From Oscillospiraceae bacterium (lineage in GTDB: Bacteria; Bacillota; Clostridia; Oscillospirales; Oscillospiraceae): a DNA stretch of 5,296 nt. A program made the translations under genes and the position numbers. The notes beneath the pieces are model-generated. The model had not been told where the DNA came from. It made no database searches and saw nothing but the letters and a program-made list of their open reading frames with translations. Below are positions 1 through 5,296 of the stretch, piece after piece. Location of the stretch: NCBI GenBank assembly GCA_017538775.1, contig JAFYIF010000287.1, forward strand, positions 1 to 5,296. The letters are read 5' to 3'. Position 1 is the first letter of the stretch. Every line of letters starts with the position of its first letter.

Positions 1-1
1 C

Positions 2-550
2 GGGCGGGACCTGGCGGGCCTGAAAGACAGCGCCCTGGCCGCATTCCGCCGGGAGAACCTGGGCTTTGTGTTCCAGGAGTTCAACCTGCTGGACACCTTC
101 TCCCTGCGGGACAACATCCTGCTGCCCCTGGTCCTCAGCGGCAAAAGCGCCGTCGGGCTGGAAGCGGAGCTGGAGCCGGTGGCGGCCTCTCTGGGCATTG
201 CCGACATCCTGAACAAATACCCCTTCGAGGTCTCCGGCGGCCAGAAGCAGCGGGCAGCCGTGGCCCGGGCGCTGATCACCCGCCCCCGGCTGATCCTGGC
301 CGACGAGCCCACCGGCGCGCTGGACTCCCAGTCCGCCTCCGAGCTGCTGCGGGTCTTCTCCCGCCTGAACGGGGCGGGCCAGACCATCCTGATGGTCACC
401 CACTCCATCGACGCGGCCTCCCACGCCGGGCGGGTGCTGTTCATCCGGGACGGTGTGGTCTTCCACCAGCTCTACCGGGGCGAGAGCAGCAACGAGGCGC
501 TGTATCAGAAGATCGCCGACACCCTGACCATGCTGCGGACGGGGAGGTGA
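2..550 (+). CDS. BceA-type ABC transporter ATP-binding protein, 5'-truncated by the window edge
   Basis: This is the ATPase subunit of a BceAB-type transporter that acts at the cytoplasmic membrane in resistance to cell-wall-targeting peptides, powering the permease encoded next. The reading frame is open from position 2 with no start in the window; 182 residues are visible, and family members are about 250, so roughly 70 N-terminal residues including Walker A lie upstream. Counting from the first visible codon, the Q-loop is FVFQEFN with Q25, the ABC signature VSGGQKQR begins at residue 77, Walker B LILADEPTGALD has D101 and catalytic E102, and the H-loop MVTHS has H134. The GTG at 68 falls inside the Q-loop and cannot be the true start. 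The stop at 548-550 lies within the permease's ribosome binding site, so translation of the two is probably coupled. The MacB/LolD-like FtsX-associated ATPases are close relatives; the neighbours make BceA the best call. Confidence 0.93.
   Translation, partial: GRDLAGLKDSALAAFRRENLGFVFQEFNLLDTFSLRDNILLPLVLSGKSAVGLEAELEPVAASLGIADILNKYPFEVSGGQKQRAAVARALITRPRLILADEPTGALDSQSASELLRVFSRLNGAGQTILMVTHSIDAASHAGRVLFIRDGVVFHQLYRGESSNEALYQKIADTLTMLRTGR
541..550 (+). promoter_or_regulatory. Ribosome binding site of the permease gene
   Basis: GGGGAGGTGA is a near-perfect Shine-Dalgarno sequence whose end is also the stop codon of the ATPase gene. It lies 6 nt before the ATG at 557 and fixes that start. 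A ribosome terminating on the ATPase would finish on this site, which supports coupled, balanced synthesis of the two subunits. Confidence 0.85.
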
Positions 551-556
551 GGCGGG

Positions 557-2614
557 ATGAAACACAGCGTCTACGCCCGCATCGCCGCCGCCACGGTCCG
601 GGCCAACATGCGCCTGTACGTCCCCCGCGTCCTGGCGGAGGCGGGGCTGCTGGGCTGCTTTTACATCCTCTACACCCTGTCCCGGGACCGGAGACTGGCG
701 GAGGCCCTGGGCGGGTCCTATCTGCCCACGATGATGGGCCTGGGCACGGTGGTCATGGGGCTGCTGTCCGGCATCCTGATTTTGTACGTCAGCCGCTTCC
801 TGATGAAGCAGCGCACCGGGGCCTACGGGCTCTATAACGTGCTGGGCATGGAAAAGCGCCACATCATCCGGGTGCTGTTCGCCGAGTCCCTGTACACCTC
901 GGCGCTGTCCCTGCTGCTGGGCCTGGGCTTTGGCGTGCTGTTCTACAAGCTGTCCTCCCTGCTGATCTGCCGTCTGCTCCGCGCCGGGGCCGTGGCGGGC
1001 TTCTACTACCTCAGCGCCCCCACGCTGCTCTTCCCGGCGGCGCTGTTCCTGGCCCTGGATCTGCTGGCTTTCCTGGCGGGCAGCCTGACCATCGCCCGGA
1101 TGAAGCCGGTGGAGCTGCTGGCCGGGCAGCATAAGGGGGAGGCCGAGCCGAAGGTGAAGTGGCCTCTGCTGGCCCTGGGTCTGCTGAGCCTGGGGGCGGG
1201 TTACGCCATCGCTCTGAGCGACCAGAGCCCCCTGCAGGCCATCTTCCTCTTCTTCGCGGCGGTGCTGCTGGTCATCCTCGGCACCTACTGCCTGTTCGTC
1301 AGCGGCAGCACCTTCGTGCTGAAACGGCTGAAACAAAACCGGAACTACTACTATCAAAAGCGCCACATGCCCGCCGTGGCGGGGCTGCTGTTCCGGATGC
1401 GGCGCAACGCCGTGGGCCTGGCCTCCATCGCGATTTTGGCCACCGGCGTGGTGGTGATGATCTCCACCACCCTCAGCCTCTACAGCGGCGTGCAGGACAC
1501 CGTGGCGGAAAACTACCCCCGCCAGCTCTATCTCTCCGCCTATCAGAGTCAGGACGGGGAGATCCGCCACGTCCCCTTTGCAGACCTGGAGGCCGCAGTG
1601 CGGTTGACGGCGGAGGCATACGGCCTTACCATCGAGGACGTGGAAGAGACGAACCTGCTGAGCGTCTCCTATCTGCTGCGGGACGGGGCGCTGCTGACCC
1701 GATCGGAGGTGACCGGCGGCTGGAAGCCGGAGGAACTCACCGGCGCGATGTTCATCACCGAGGAGACCTATACCCATCTCAAAGGCCAGATCTACTACAC
1801 GACGGATGCCCGCCGCCTGGACCTGGCGGAGGACGAGATCGCCTTCTGCCGCATCTACTCCACCGTCCGCAGCCTGTCCGACGTGCCGGAGACCCTGCGC
1901 ATCGGGGGCCGGGACTTCCGGGTGAAGGAGACCATCACCTATTTTCCGGTCAGCCCCAACATGGGCGCCATGGTGGACGTGATCGGTATCGTGGTGGCGG
2001 ATCAGACGGTGCTGGACGGCATCTATCAGGCCCAGAAAGCGGGCTACGGGGCCTATGCCTCCGAGTACGCCAACCGCATCGGCGTCCGCTTTGCCGACGA
2101 GGAAGCGGTCAGCGCGGTGGGGGAGGCCTTCAGCCAAAGCCTGGTGGACAATCTGCGGGCGGCCTACCCGGGCGAACTCAGCTATACCCTGGACACCAAA
2201 TGGGAGAGCCTCCACAACACCCTGGATATGTACGGCACCTTCCTCTTCCTGGGTCTGCTGCTGGGCTTCGTCTGCCTGTTCTCCACGGTGTTGGTGATCT
2301 ACTACAAGCAGATCGCCGAGGGCTATGAGGACCGGGAGCGCTTTCAGATCATGGAGAAGGTGGGCATGGAGCCCCGGGAGGTCCGGGAGACCATCGGCAC
2401 CCAGCTCCGGCTGCAATTCTTCCTGCCCCTGCTGACGGCGGCGGTCCACACGGCGGTGGCCTTCCCAATTCTGCTGAAACTGCTGCAGATCCTGATGCTC
2501 AGCAACACCGGCCTCTTTGTGGCCTGCACCCTGGCCACCTTCGCCGTCTTTTCCCTGGTCTATGTGGCGGTCTACGCGCTGACGGCCAGGACCTATTATC
2601 AAATCGTACACTGA
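557..2614 (+). CDS. BceB-type ABC transporter permease (FtsX-like, large extracellular domain)
   Basis: This is the membrane subunit of the BceAB-type transporter. The 685 residues match the family layout of ten membrane helices with a big outside domain between helices 7 and 8. Hydrophobic segments are visible near residues 25-42, 58-80, 107-130, 150-178, 203-220, 227-250, 284-309, 560-583, 617-645 and 652-675. The extracellular domain spans about 312-555 (some 240 residues), which in studied members contacts the peptide or peptide-lipid complex and sets specificity. Family-typical stretches are QRTGAYGLYNVLGMEKRHI (85-103) after helix 2, and YYKQIAEGYEDRERFQIMEKVGM (582-604, given here only as a landmark) after helix 8. 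The second FtsX-like unit is near the C-terminus. Length is slightly above the usual 620-670. In characterised systems this permease also binds the sensor kinase and signals transport flux to it. The ligand cannot be read from sequence; bacitracin, lantibiotics and other lipid II-cycle peptides are the usual ones. Confidence 0.93.
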   Translation: MKHSVYARIAAATVRANMRLYVPRVLAEAGLLGCFYILYTLSRDRRLAEALGGSYLPTMMGLGTVVMGLLSGILILYVSRFLMKQRTGAYGLYNVLGMEKRHIIRVLFAESLYTSALSLLLGLGFGVLFYKLSSLLICRLLRAGAVAGFYYLSAPTLLFPAALFLALDLLAFLAGSLTIARMKPVELLAGQHKGEAEPKVKWPLLALGLLSLGAGYAIALSDQSPLQAIFLFFAAVLLVILGTYCLFVSGSTFVLKRLKQNRNYYYQKRHMPAVAGLLFRMRRNAVGLASIAILATGVVVMISTTLSLYSGVQDTVAENYPRQLYLSAYQSQDGEIRHVPFADLEAAVRLTAEAYGLTIEDVEETNLLSVSYLLRDGALLTRSEVTGGWKPEELTGAMFITEETYTHLKGQIYYTTDARRLDLAEDEIAFCRIYSTVRSLSDVPETLRIGGRDFRVKETITYFPVSPNMGAMVDVIGIVVADQTVLDGIYQAQKAGYGAYASEYANRIGVRFADEEAVSAVGEAFSQSLVDNLRAAYPGELSYTLDTKWESLHNTLDMYGTFLFLGLLLGFVCLFSTVLVIYYKQIAEGYEDRERFQIMEKVGMEPREVRETIGTQLRLQFFLPLLTAAVHTAVAFPILLKLLQILMLSNTGLFVACTLATFAVFSLVYVAVYALTARTYYQIVH

Positions 2615-2636
2615 ACGCAAGGCTGCGCGGGCGTTC
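2613..2636 (+). other. Inverted repeat between transporter and regulator genes
   Basis: GAACGC (2613-2618, overlapping the permease stop codon) and GCGTTC (2631-2636) are perfect complements around a 12-nt loop, and the repeat ends just before the regulator's ribosome binding site. No T-run follows, so it is not an intrinsic terminator. It could be a small intercistronic mRNA hairpin affecting the ratio of transporter to regulator, or it could be chance, since a 6-bp stem is weak evidence. Confidence 0.25.
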
Positions 2637-2637
2637 C

Positions 2638-2644
2638 GGGGAGG
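2638..2644 (+). promoter_or_regulatory. Ribosome binding site of the response regulator gene
   Basis: GGGGAGG sits 10 nt before the ATG at 2655. It is strong enough for independent initiation, so the regulator need not depend on ribosomes arriving from the permease gene 40 nt upstream. Confidence 0.8.
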
Positions 2645-2654
2645 TTTCTTAAAG

Positions 2655-3326
2655 ATGTATCGGATCTTACTGGCGGAGGACGACGCGGCCCTGGCCGCGG
2701 CTATGGAGAAGACCCTCCGGGACTACGGCCACGACCTGCGCCGCGTCACGGACTTCCGGGACGTGACCGGGGAGTTCCTGGCCTGTCAGCCCCAGCTGGT
2801 GCTGCTGGACCTGATGCTGCCCTACTACAGCGGCTACCACTGGTGCAGCGAGATCCGCCGACGCTCGGACGTGCCCATTCTGTTCCTCTCCGCCGCCTCG
2901 GACAACATGAACATCGTCACCGCCATCGGCCTTGGGGCGGACGACTTCATCCCCAAGCCGGTGGACGGGATGGTGCTGAACGCCAAGATCCAGGCGGCCC
3001 TCCGCCGCAGCTATGAGCTGCCGGGCGCGGGCCAGACCCTGCGCTTCCACGGCGCGGAGCTGCGCCCCGGGGAGGCCAGCCTGGTCTACGAGGGCCGCCA
3101 CATCGAGCTGACGAAAAACGAGCTGCGGATGCTCCAGGTCCTGTTGGACAACAAGGGCCGGATCGTCAGCCGGGAGGACCTGATGCGCGCTCTGTGGCAG
3201 AGTGACCTCTATGTGGAGGAGAACACCCTGACCGTCAACGTGGGGCGGCTGCGCAGAAAGCTGGAGGAAAACGGCCTCCGCTCCGTCATCGTGACGAAAC
3301 CCGGCAGCGGGTACCTGATCCCATGA
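2655..3326 (+). CDS. OmpR/PhoB-family response regulator, BceR-type
   Basis: This is the cytoplasmic DNA-binding partner of the kinase encoded next. The 223 residues are normal for the family. The receiver domain covers about 2-118: the acidic pocket is E8-D9-D10 in ILLAEDD, the phospho-acceptor is D52 in LVLLDLMLP, the switch hydroxyl is S79 in ILFLSA, and the conserved lysine is K101 in FIPKPVD. A winged-helix effector domain covers about 128-222, with ELTKNELRMLQVL (151-163) before the helix-turn-helix, a probable recognition helix around ENTLTVNVGRLRRKL (189-203), and the wing hairpin at KPGSGYL (215-221). All key residues are present, so it should be phosphorylated and active. By analogy with BceR it should activate the transporter operon, but the operator would lie upstream of this window. 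Its stop overlaps the kinase start by 4 nt. Confidence 0.95.
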   Translation: MYRILLAEDDAALAAAMEKTLRDYGHDLRRVTDFRDVTGEFLACQPQLVLLDLMLPYYSGYHWCSEIRRRSDVPILFLSAASDNMNIVTAIGLGADDFIPKPVDGMVLNAKIQAALRRSYELPGAGQTLRFHGAELRPGEASLVYEGRHIELTKNELRMLQVLLDNKGRIVSREDLMRALWQSDLYVEENTLTVNVGRLRRKLEENGLRSVIVTKPGSGYLIP

Positions 3327-4324
3327 GCGCGGCGAGAGATCGGGCGGTGGCGCTGGACTGCCTGCGGCGCTTCCGCGTTCCCGCCGGGGTGTATCTGCTC
3401 CAGGTCCTGGGCTGCTACGCCGTCTTCCGGCTCTACGGGCTGGACACGGAGCCCTTCTGGTATGTGTTCGCCCTGGGCTTCTGCTTCCTGCTGGGCTGCT
3501 TTCTGGTCTCCCTGCAACGTGCGCGCCGGCGGGCCGCTCTGCGCTGGGACGCGCTGCAAACCGTCCGCACGGCGTGGCGGCAGCTCCCGGCGCCGGAGAC
3601 GCTGGCGGAGGCGGACTGGTGCGCGATGCTCTCCGGGCTGGGGGCGGAGCTGGAAAAGCTGGCCGCCGACAGCGCAGCGCAGCAGCGGGAGGCCCAGGAT
3701 TTTTACACCGCCTGGGTCCACCAGATCAAGACCCCCATCGCGGTGATGAAGCTGGCCCTGGGGGCGGGGGAGACCCCCGACCCGGCGGCGCTGCGGGAGG
3801 AGCTGTTCCGCATCGAGCAGTACACGGACATGGCCCTGGTCTACCAGCGCCTGGGCAGCCGCAGCAACGACCTGGTGATCGAAGAATACGCGCTGGATAC
3901 CCTGATCCGGGAGACGGTGCGCAAATTCGCCGGGCCGTTCATCCACAAAAAACTGCGGCTGGACTATCCGGGCACGGAGGCGCGCATCGTGACGGACCGG
4001 AAATGGTTCCTCTGCATTTTAGAGCAACTGGTGTCCAACGCCCTGAAATACACCCCCGCCGGGACCATCACCGTCTCGGTCCGGGACGGCGTCCTGACCG
4101 TGGCCGACACCGGCGTGGGCATCGTCCCGGAGGACCTGCCCCGCATCTTCGAGCAGGGCTACACCGGCGTCAACGGCCACCGGAGCGGCAGCTCCAGCGG
4201 CCTGGGCCTCTACCTCTGCGGCAAGGCCTCGGCTTTGCTGAACATCCCTGTCACTGTGGACAGCGCCCCCGGCCGGGGCAGCCGCTTCTCCCTGGACCTG
4301 CGGGACAAGCTCGTTTCCCCCTGA
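3323..4324 (+). CDS. BceS-type intramembrane-sensing histidine kinase
   Basis: This is the sensor kinase of the module. The 333 residues match the compact BceS class (about 330-350). Two membrane helices near residues 20-38 and 45-63 are joined by only a few residues (about GLDTEPF), so there is no extracellular sensor domain; such kinases respond to the activity of their partner BceAB transporter. The H-box is WVHQIKTPIA with phospho-acceptor H133. The ATP-binding domain shows the N-box EQLVSNALKYT (N239), G1-box ADTGVGI (D262, G264, G266), F-box IFEQGYTG (275-282) and G2-box SSGLGLYL (291-298). Nothing catalytic is missing. The ATG at 3323 overlaps the regulator stop (ATGA) and no good Shine-Dalgarno site precedes it, so translation probably depends on coupling, giving less kinase than regulator. 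A GTG at 3347 is a possible but poorer alternative start. Confidence 0.95.
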   Translation: MSAARDRAVALDCLRRFRVPAGVYLLQVLGCYAVFRLYGLDTEPFWYVFALGFCFLLGCFLVSLQRARRRAALRWDALQTVRTAWRQLPAPETLAEADWCAMLSGLGAELEKLAADSAAQQREAQDFYTAWVHQIKTPIAVMKLALGAGETPDPAALREELFRIEQYTDMALVYQRLGSRSNDLVIEEYALDTLIRETVRKFAGPFIHKKLRLDYPGTEARIVTDRKWFLCILEQLVSNALKYTPAGTITVSVRDGVLTVADTGVGIVPEDLPRIFEQGYTGVNGHRSGSSSGLGLYLCGKASALLNIPVTVDSAPGRGSRFSLDLRDKLVSP

Positions 4325-4338
4325 ATGCCGCAAAACGC

Positions 4339-4367
4339 TTGCATTTCCCGGAAGGATTTGCTATAGT
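4339..4367 (+). promoter_or_regulatory. Sigma-A-type extended -10 promoter of the 126-residue protein gene
   Basis: The -35 element is TTGCAT (4339-4344), then a 17-nt spacer, then -10 TATAGT (4362-4367) preceded by the extended -10 dinucleotide TG at 4359-4360. Transcription would start near 4374, giving a 5' leader of only about 22 nt, purine-rich and unstructured. The -35 keeps only TTG of the consensus, but the spacing, the extended -10 and the match to the rplS promoter downstream make the site credible. A short dyad TTCC-C-GGAA (4345-4353) lies in the spacer. Confidence 0.75.
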
Positions 4368-4381
4368 GATAAAAAAAGAAA

Positions 4382-4388
4382 AGGGGGA
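4382..4388 (+). promoter_or_regulatory. Ribosome binding site of the 126-residue protein gene
   Basis: AGGGGGA lies 7 nt before the ATG at 4396 in an A-rich, open context. It fixes this ATG as the start, although the frame stays open far upstream through the kinase gene. Confidence 0.8.
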
Positions 4389-4395
4389 TACGCTC

Positions 4396-4776
4396 ATGTT
4401 AGGCGTCCAGATCAAGCAGTTGAAGACCAAAAATAAGTACACCATCGAGGAACTGTACGAGGCCATCAAAGACAAGCAGTTCAGCGCCGGAGTGCCCGCG
4501 CTGACCAAGCACGGCTTTGCGCAGCTCATCGCTTTCCCGGCCCTGGACCGGCAGAACCAGGTCCAGATCGTGAGCCTCAAGCTGAAGGGCCCGGGCCAGA
4601 AGTTCCAGATCCAGAAGGCCGAGGCGGCCGGCGTTGACAACATGCTGGGCAACATGGCGATCAACAGCCTGACCGGCGGCCTGTTCCGCTGGAAGCAGAT
4701 CGCCGGCGACACCGCCAAGCAGTGCGAAGAGCTGGTCAAGCTGACGCTCACGGAGCTGGAGGCCCTGGATCTCTGA
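4396..4776 (+). CDS. Uncharacterised 126-residue soluble protein
   Basis: I do not recognise this family. The product is 126 residues with no signal peptide or membrane helix, so it should be cytoplasmic. It begins with a basic segment (MLGVQIKQLKTKNK), then an acidic helix-like stretch TIEELYEAIKDKQF (16-29), a probable hydrophobic strand GFAQLIAFPAL (40-50), and an alternating pattern typical of beta strands at VQIVSLKLK (56-64) and KFQIQKAE (69-76). A Gly/Asn-rich middle (80-95) follows, and a likely amphipathic helix AKQCEELVKLTLTELEAL (107-124) ends the chain. One cysteine is present (C110). It has its own promoter and strong ribosome binding site, 71 nt after the kinase gene. Codon use is strongly biased (AAG, CAG, CTG, GGC), much like rplS, which suggests high expression. 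These signals argue for a real gene and against it being part of the peptide-sensing module, but give no function. Confidence 0.85.
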   Translation: MLGVQIKQLKTKNKYTIEELYEAIKDKQFSAGVPALTKHGFAQLIAFPALDRQNQVQIVSLKLKGPGQKFQIQKAEAAGVDNMLGNMAINSLTGGLFRWKQIAGDTAKQCEELVKLTLTELEALDL

Positions 4777-4793
4777 TCGTCGGTTTTTTCCCC

Positions 4794-4805
4794 GGAAACG
4801 CAAAA
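4794..4805 (+). repeat. 12-nt direct repeat, copy 1
   Basis: GGAAACGCAAAA occurs here, just upstream of the rplS -35 element, and again exactly at 4933-4944 in the rplS ribosome binding site region. The copies are 139 nt apart and bracket the promoter and leader. The sequence match is certain; any meaning is not, since the A-rich part may recur by chance. Confidence 0.5.
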
Positions 4806-4811
4806 TAATTC

Positions 4812-4840
4812 TTGCTTTTTCCGCTGCGCTGTGCTATACT
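4812..4840 (+). promoter_or_regulatory. Sigma-A-type extended -10 promoter of rplS
   Basis: The -35 element is TTGCTT (4812-4817), the spacer is 17 nt, and the -10 is TATACT (4835-4840) with the extended -10 TG at 4832-4833. Transcription would start near 4847, about 10 nt before the leader hairpin and about 100 nt before the rplS start codon. An AT-rich stretch (4801-4811) just upstream of the -35 could act as an UP-like element, as is common for ribosomal genes. Confidence 0.8.
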
Positions 4841-4856
4841 GCCATAGCCTGCCAAA

Positions 4857-4900
4857 ATGCGGGCGTGAGAGAATGCAGACGGTCCGCTGCCGCGCCGTAT
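4857..4900 (+). promoter_or_regulatory. Candidate L19 autoregulatory leader (structured 5' UTR of rplS)
   Basis: The leader between the predicted transcription start and rplS folds into a long hairpin. The outer stem pairs 4857-4862 with 4895-4900 (six pairs, one G-U) and 4863-4865 with 4891-4893, with G4894 bulged. The inner stem pairs 4875-4878 with 4887-4890 and 4880-4881 with 4885-4886, with A4879 bulged and the three-base loop GUC. Between the stems is a one-sided, 9-nt purine-rich bulge UGAGAGAAU (4866-4874), the sort of feature that is usually protein-recognised. L19 leaders are a known RNA class upstream of rplS in Bacillota, where excess L19 is thought to repress its own mRNA. Location and fold agree with that, but I could not align it to the family model. 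Confidence 0.65.
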
Positions 4901-4929
4901 GGGGCCTCCGGTAAGAACGTCTATAAACG

Positions 4930-4937
4930 AAAGGAAA
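4930..4937 (+). promoter_or_regulatory. rplS: Ribosome binding site of rplS
   Basis: AAAGGAAA matches the 5' half of the extended anti-Shine-Dalgarno complement (AGAAAGGAGG), leaving suitable spacing to the ATG at 4948. It is weaker than the other sites in this window, as expected for a message whose translation may be controlled. I found no clear pairing that masks it. Confidence 0.6.
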
Positions 4938-4944
4938 CGCAAAA
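4933..4944 (+). repeat. 12-nt direct repeat, copy 2
   Basis: This is the second exact copy of GGAAACGCAAAA (first at 4794-4805). It overlaps the rplS ribosome binding site and ends three bases before the start codon, so any protein or RNA recognising it could affect initiation; chance recurrence is the plain alternative. Confidence 0.5.
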
Positions 4945-4947
4945 ACC

Positions 4948-5292
4948 ATGGCTGATCTGATCCAAACCCTGACCAACAAGTATATGAAGGCCGCCCTGCC
5001 GGAGATGAACGTGGGCGACACCGTCCGCGTCACCGTCCGCGTGAAGGAAGGCTCCCGCGAGCGCAACCAGGCCTTCGAGGGCACCATCATCGCCAAGAAG
5101 CACGGCGGCATCAACGAGACCATCACCGTCCGCCGCATCAGCTACAACGTCGGCTGCGAGAAGGTGTTCCCGGTCCACTCTCCCACCATCGTCTCCGTGG
5201 AGACCGTCCGCAGGGGCAAGGTCCGCAGAGCGAAGCTCTACTACCTCCGCGACCGCGTGGGCAAGGCCGCCAAGGTCAAGGAGCGTCTGTAA
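4948..5292 (+). CDS. rplS: 50S ribosomal protein L19
   Basis: L19 is a protein of the large ribosomal subunit that binds 23S rRNA near the interface with the small subunit and contributes to inter-subunit bridges. The gene is complete, with 114 residues, the standard length. Recognisable segments include the N-terminal [14 protein letters not shown], the beta-rich core with [18 protein letters not shown] (22-39) and [20 protein letters not shown] (43-62), the VFPVHSPTI loop (73-81), and the family signature [13 protein letters not shown] (91-103) followed by a basic lysine-rich tail. It stops with TAA at 5290-5292, four bases before the window ends. It has its own promoter and a structured leader, which points to autogenous control independent of the small gene upstream. 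In many Bacillota rplS follows trmD; here an unrelated small gene and a sensing operon precede it. Confidence 0.98.
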   Translation: MADLIQTLTNKYMKAALPEMNVGDTVRVTVRVKEGSRERNQAFEGTIIAKKHGGINETITVRRISYNVGCEKVFPVHSPTIVSVETVRRGKVRRAKLYYLRDRVGKAAKVKERL

Positions 5293-5296
5293 GCCA

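Noticed and set aside
1159..2328. Long same-strand open frame inside the permease gene
   Set aside because: Composition is Gly/Arg/Pro-rich without a domain, and the overlapping frame is a clear full-length permease.
3209..3946. 245-codon antisense open frame across regulator and kinase
   Set aside because: It lies opposite two genes with complete catalytic motifs and shows repetitive Gln/Arg/Pro composition typical of shadows.
4330..4342. GCAA/TTGC inverted repeat overlapping the -35 element of the small gene
   Set aside because: The arms are four bases with a 5-nt spacer, too short to separate from chance.
3574..4395. In-frame upstream extension of the 126-residue protein through the kinase gene
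   Set aside because: The extension is a Gly/Ala/Pro/Arg-rich shadow of the kinase frame, while the ATG at 4396 has a strong ribosome binding site and its own promoter.
4779..4799. T6 run (4784-4789) after the small gene as an intrinsic terminator
   Set aside because: The only nearby pairings (CGG/CCG with the T-run in the loop, or a weak 4-bp GATC stem upstream) do not put a GC-rich stem directly before the T-run.
4918..4940. Hairpin masking the rplS ribosome binding site
   Set aside because: Only three-base pairings (for example CGT with ACG) are possible nearby, and no pyrimidine-rich complement to the AAAGGA site is seen in the leader.
4251..5138. Long antisense open frame of 295 codons across the kinase end, the small gene, its flanks and the start of rplS
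   Set aside because: The translation is low-complexity, rich in Ser, Arg and Pro, and has no recognisable domain. It runs antisense to two well-supported genes, so it is a GC-rich shadow frame.

Overview
The window is GC-rich (roughly 60-65% by eye) and all the genes I can support lie on the + strand. The protein families (a BceAB-type peptide-sensing ABC transporter, an intramembrane-sensing histidine kinase, an OmpR-type regulator and L19), the strong GGGGAGG-type ribosome binding sites and the TTGC-N17-TGnTATAnT promoters fit a high-GC member of the Bacillota, most likely a gut clostridium of the Oscillospiraceae/Flavonifractor type. That placement is inference from style; no taxonomic marker was compared.

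Positions 1-4324 hold a compact antimicrobial-peptide sensing and detoxification module in the order ATPase (5' end cut off by the window), permease, response regulator, histidine kinase. The junctions are tight: 6 nt between ATPase and permease, 40 nt between permease and regulator, and an ATGA overlap between regulator and kinase. In characterised Bce-type systems the transporter both removes lipid II-cycle targeting peptides from their target and reports its activity to the kinase. The kinase lacks a real extracellular sensor and phosphorylates the regulator, which turns on the transporter genes. The operon promoter and the regulator's operator should lie upstream of this window.

Positions 4325-4776 hold a separate small gene for a 126-residue soluble protein that I do not recognise. 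It has its own well-formed extended -10 promoter, a strong Shine-Dalgarno site and codon use resembling the ribosomal protein gene next to it.

Positions 4777-5292 hold rplS (ribosomal protein L19, complete, 114 residues) behind a second promoter of the same architecture and a roughly 100-nt 5' leader. The leader folds into a long hairpin with a 9-nt one-sided purine-rich bulge, a good candidate for an L19 autoregulatory leader. No convincing intrinsic terminator is visible anywhere, so read-through from the sensing operon into the small gene and from there into rplS is possible.

I see no mobile element, tRNA, rRNA, CRISPR array or clearly new multi-gene system. The points most worth following are the rplS leader, the unknown highly expressed small protein and the matched promoters.
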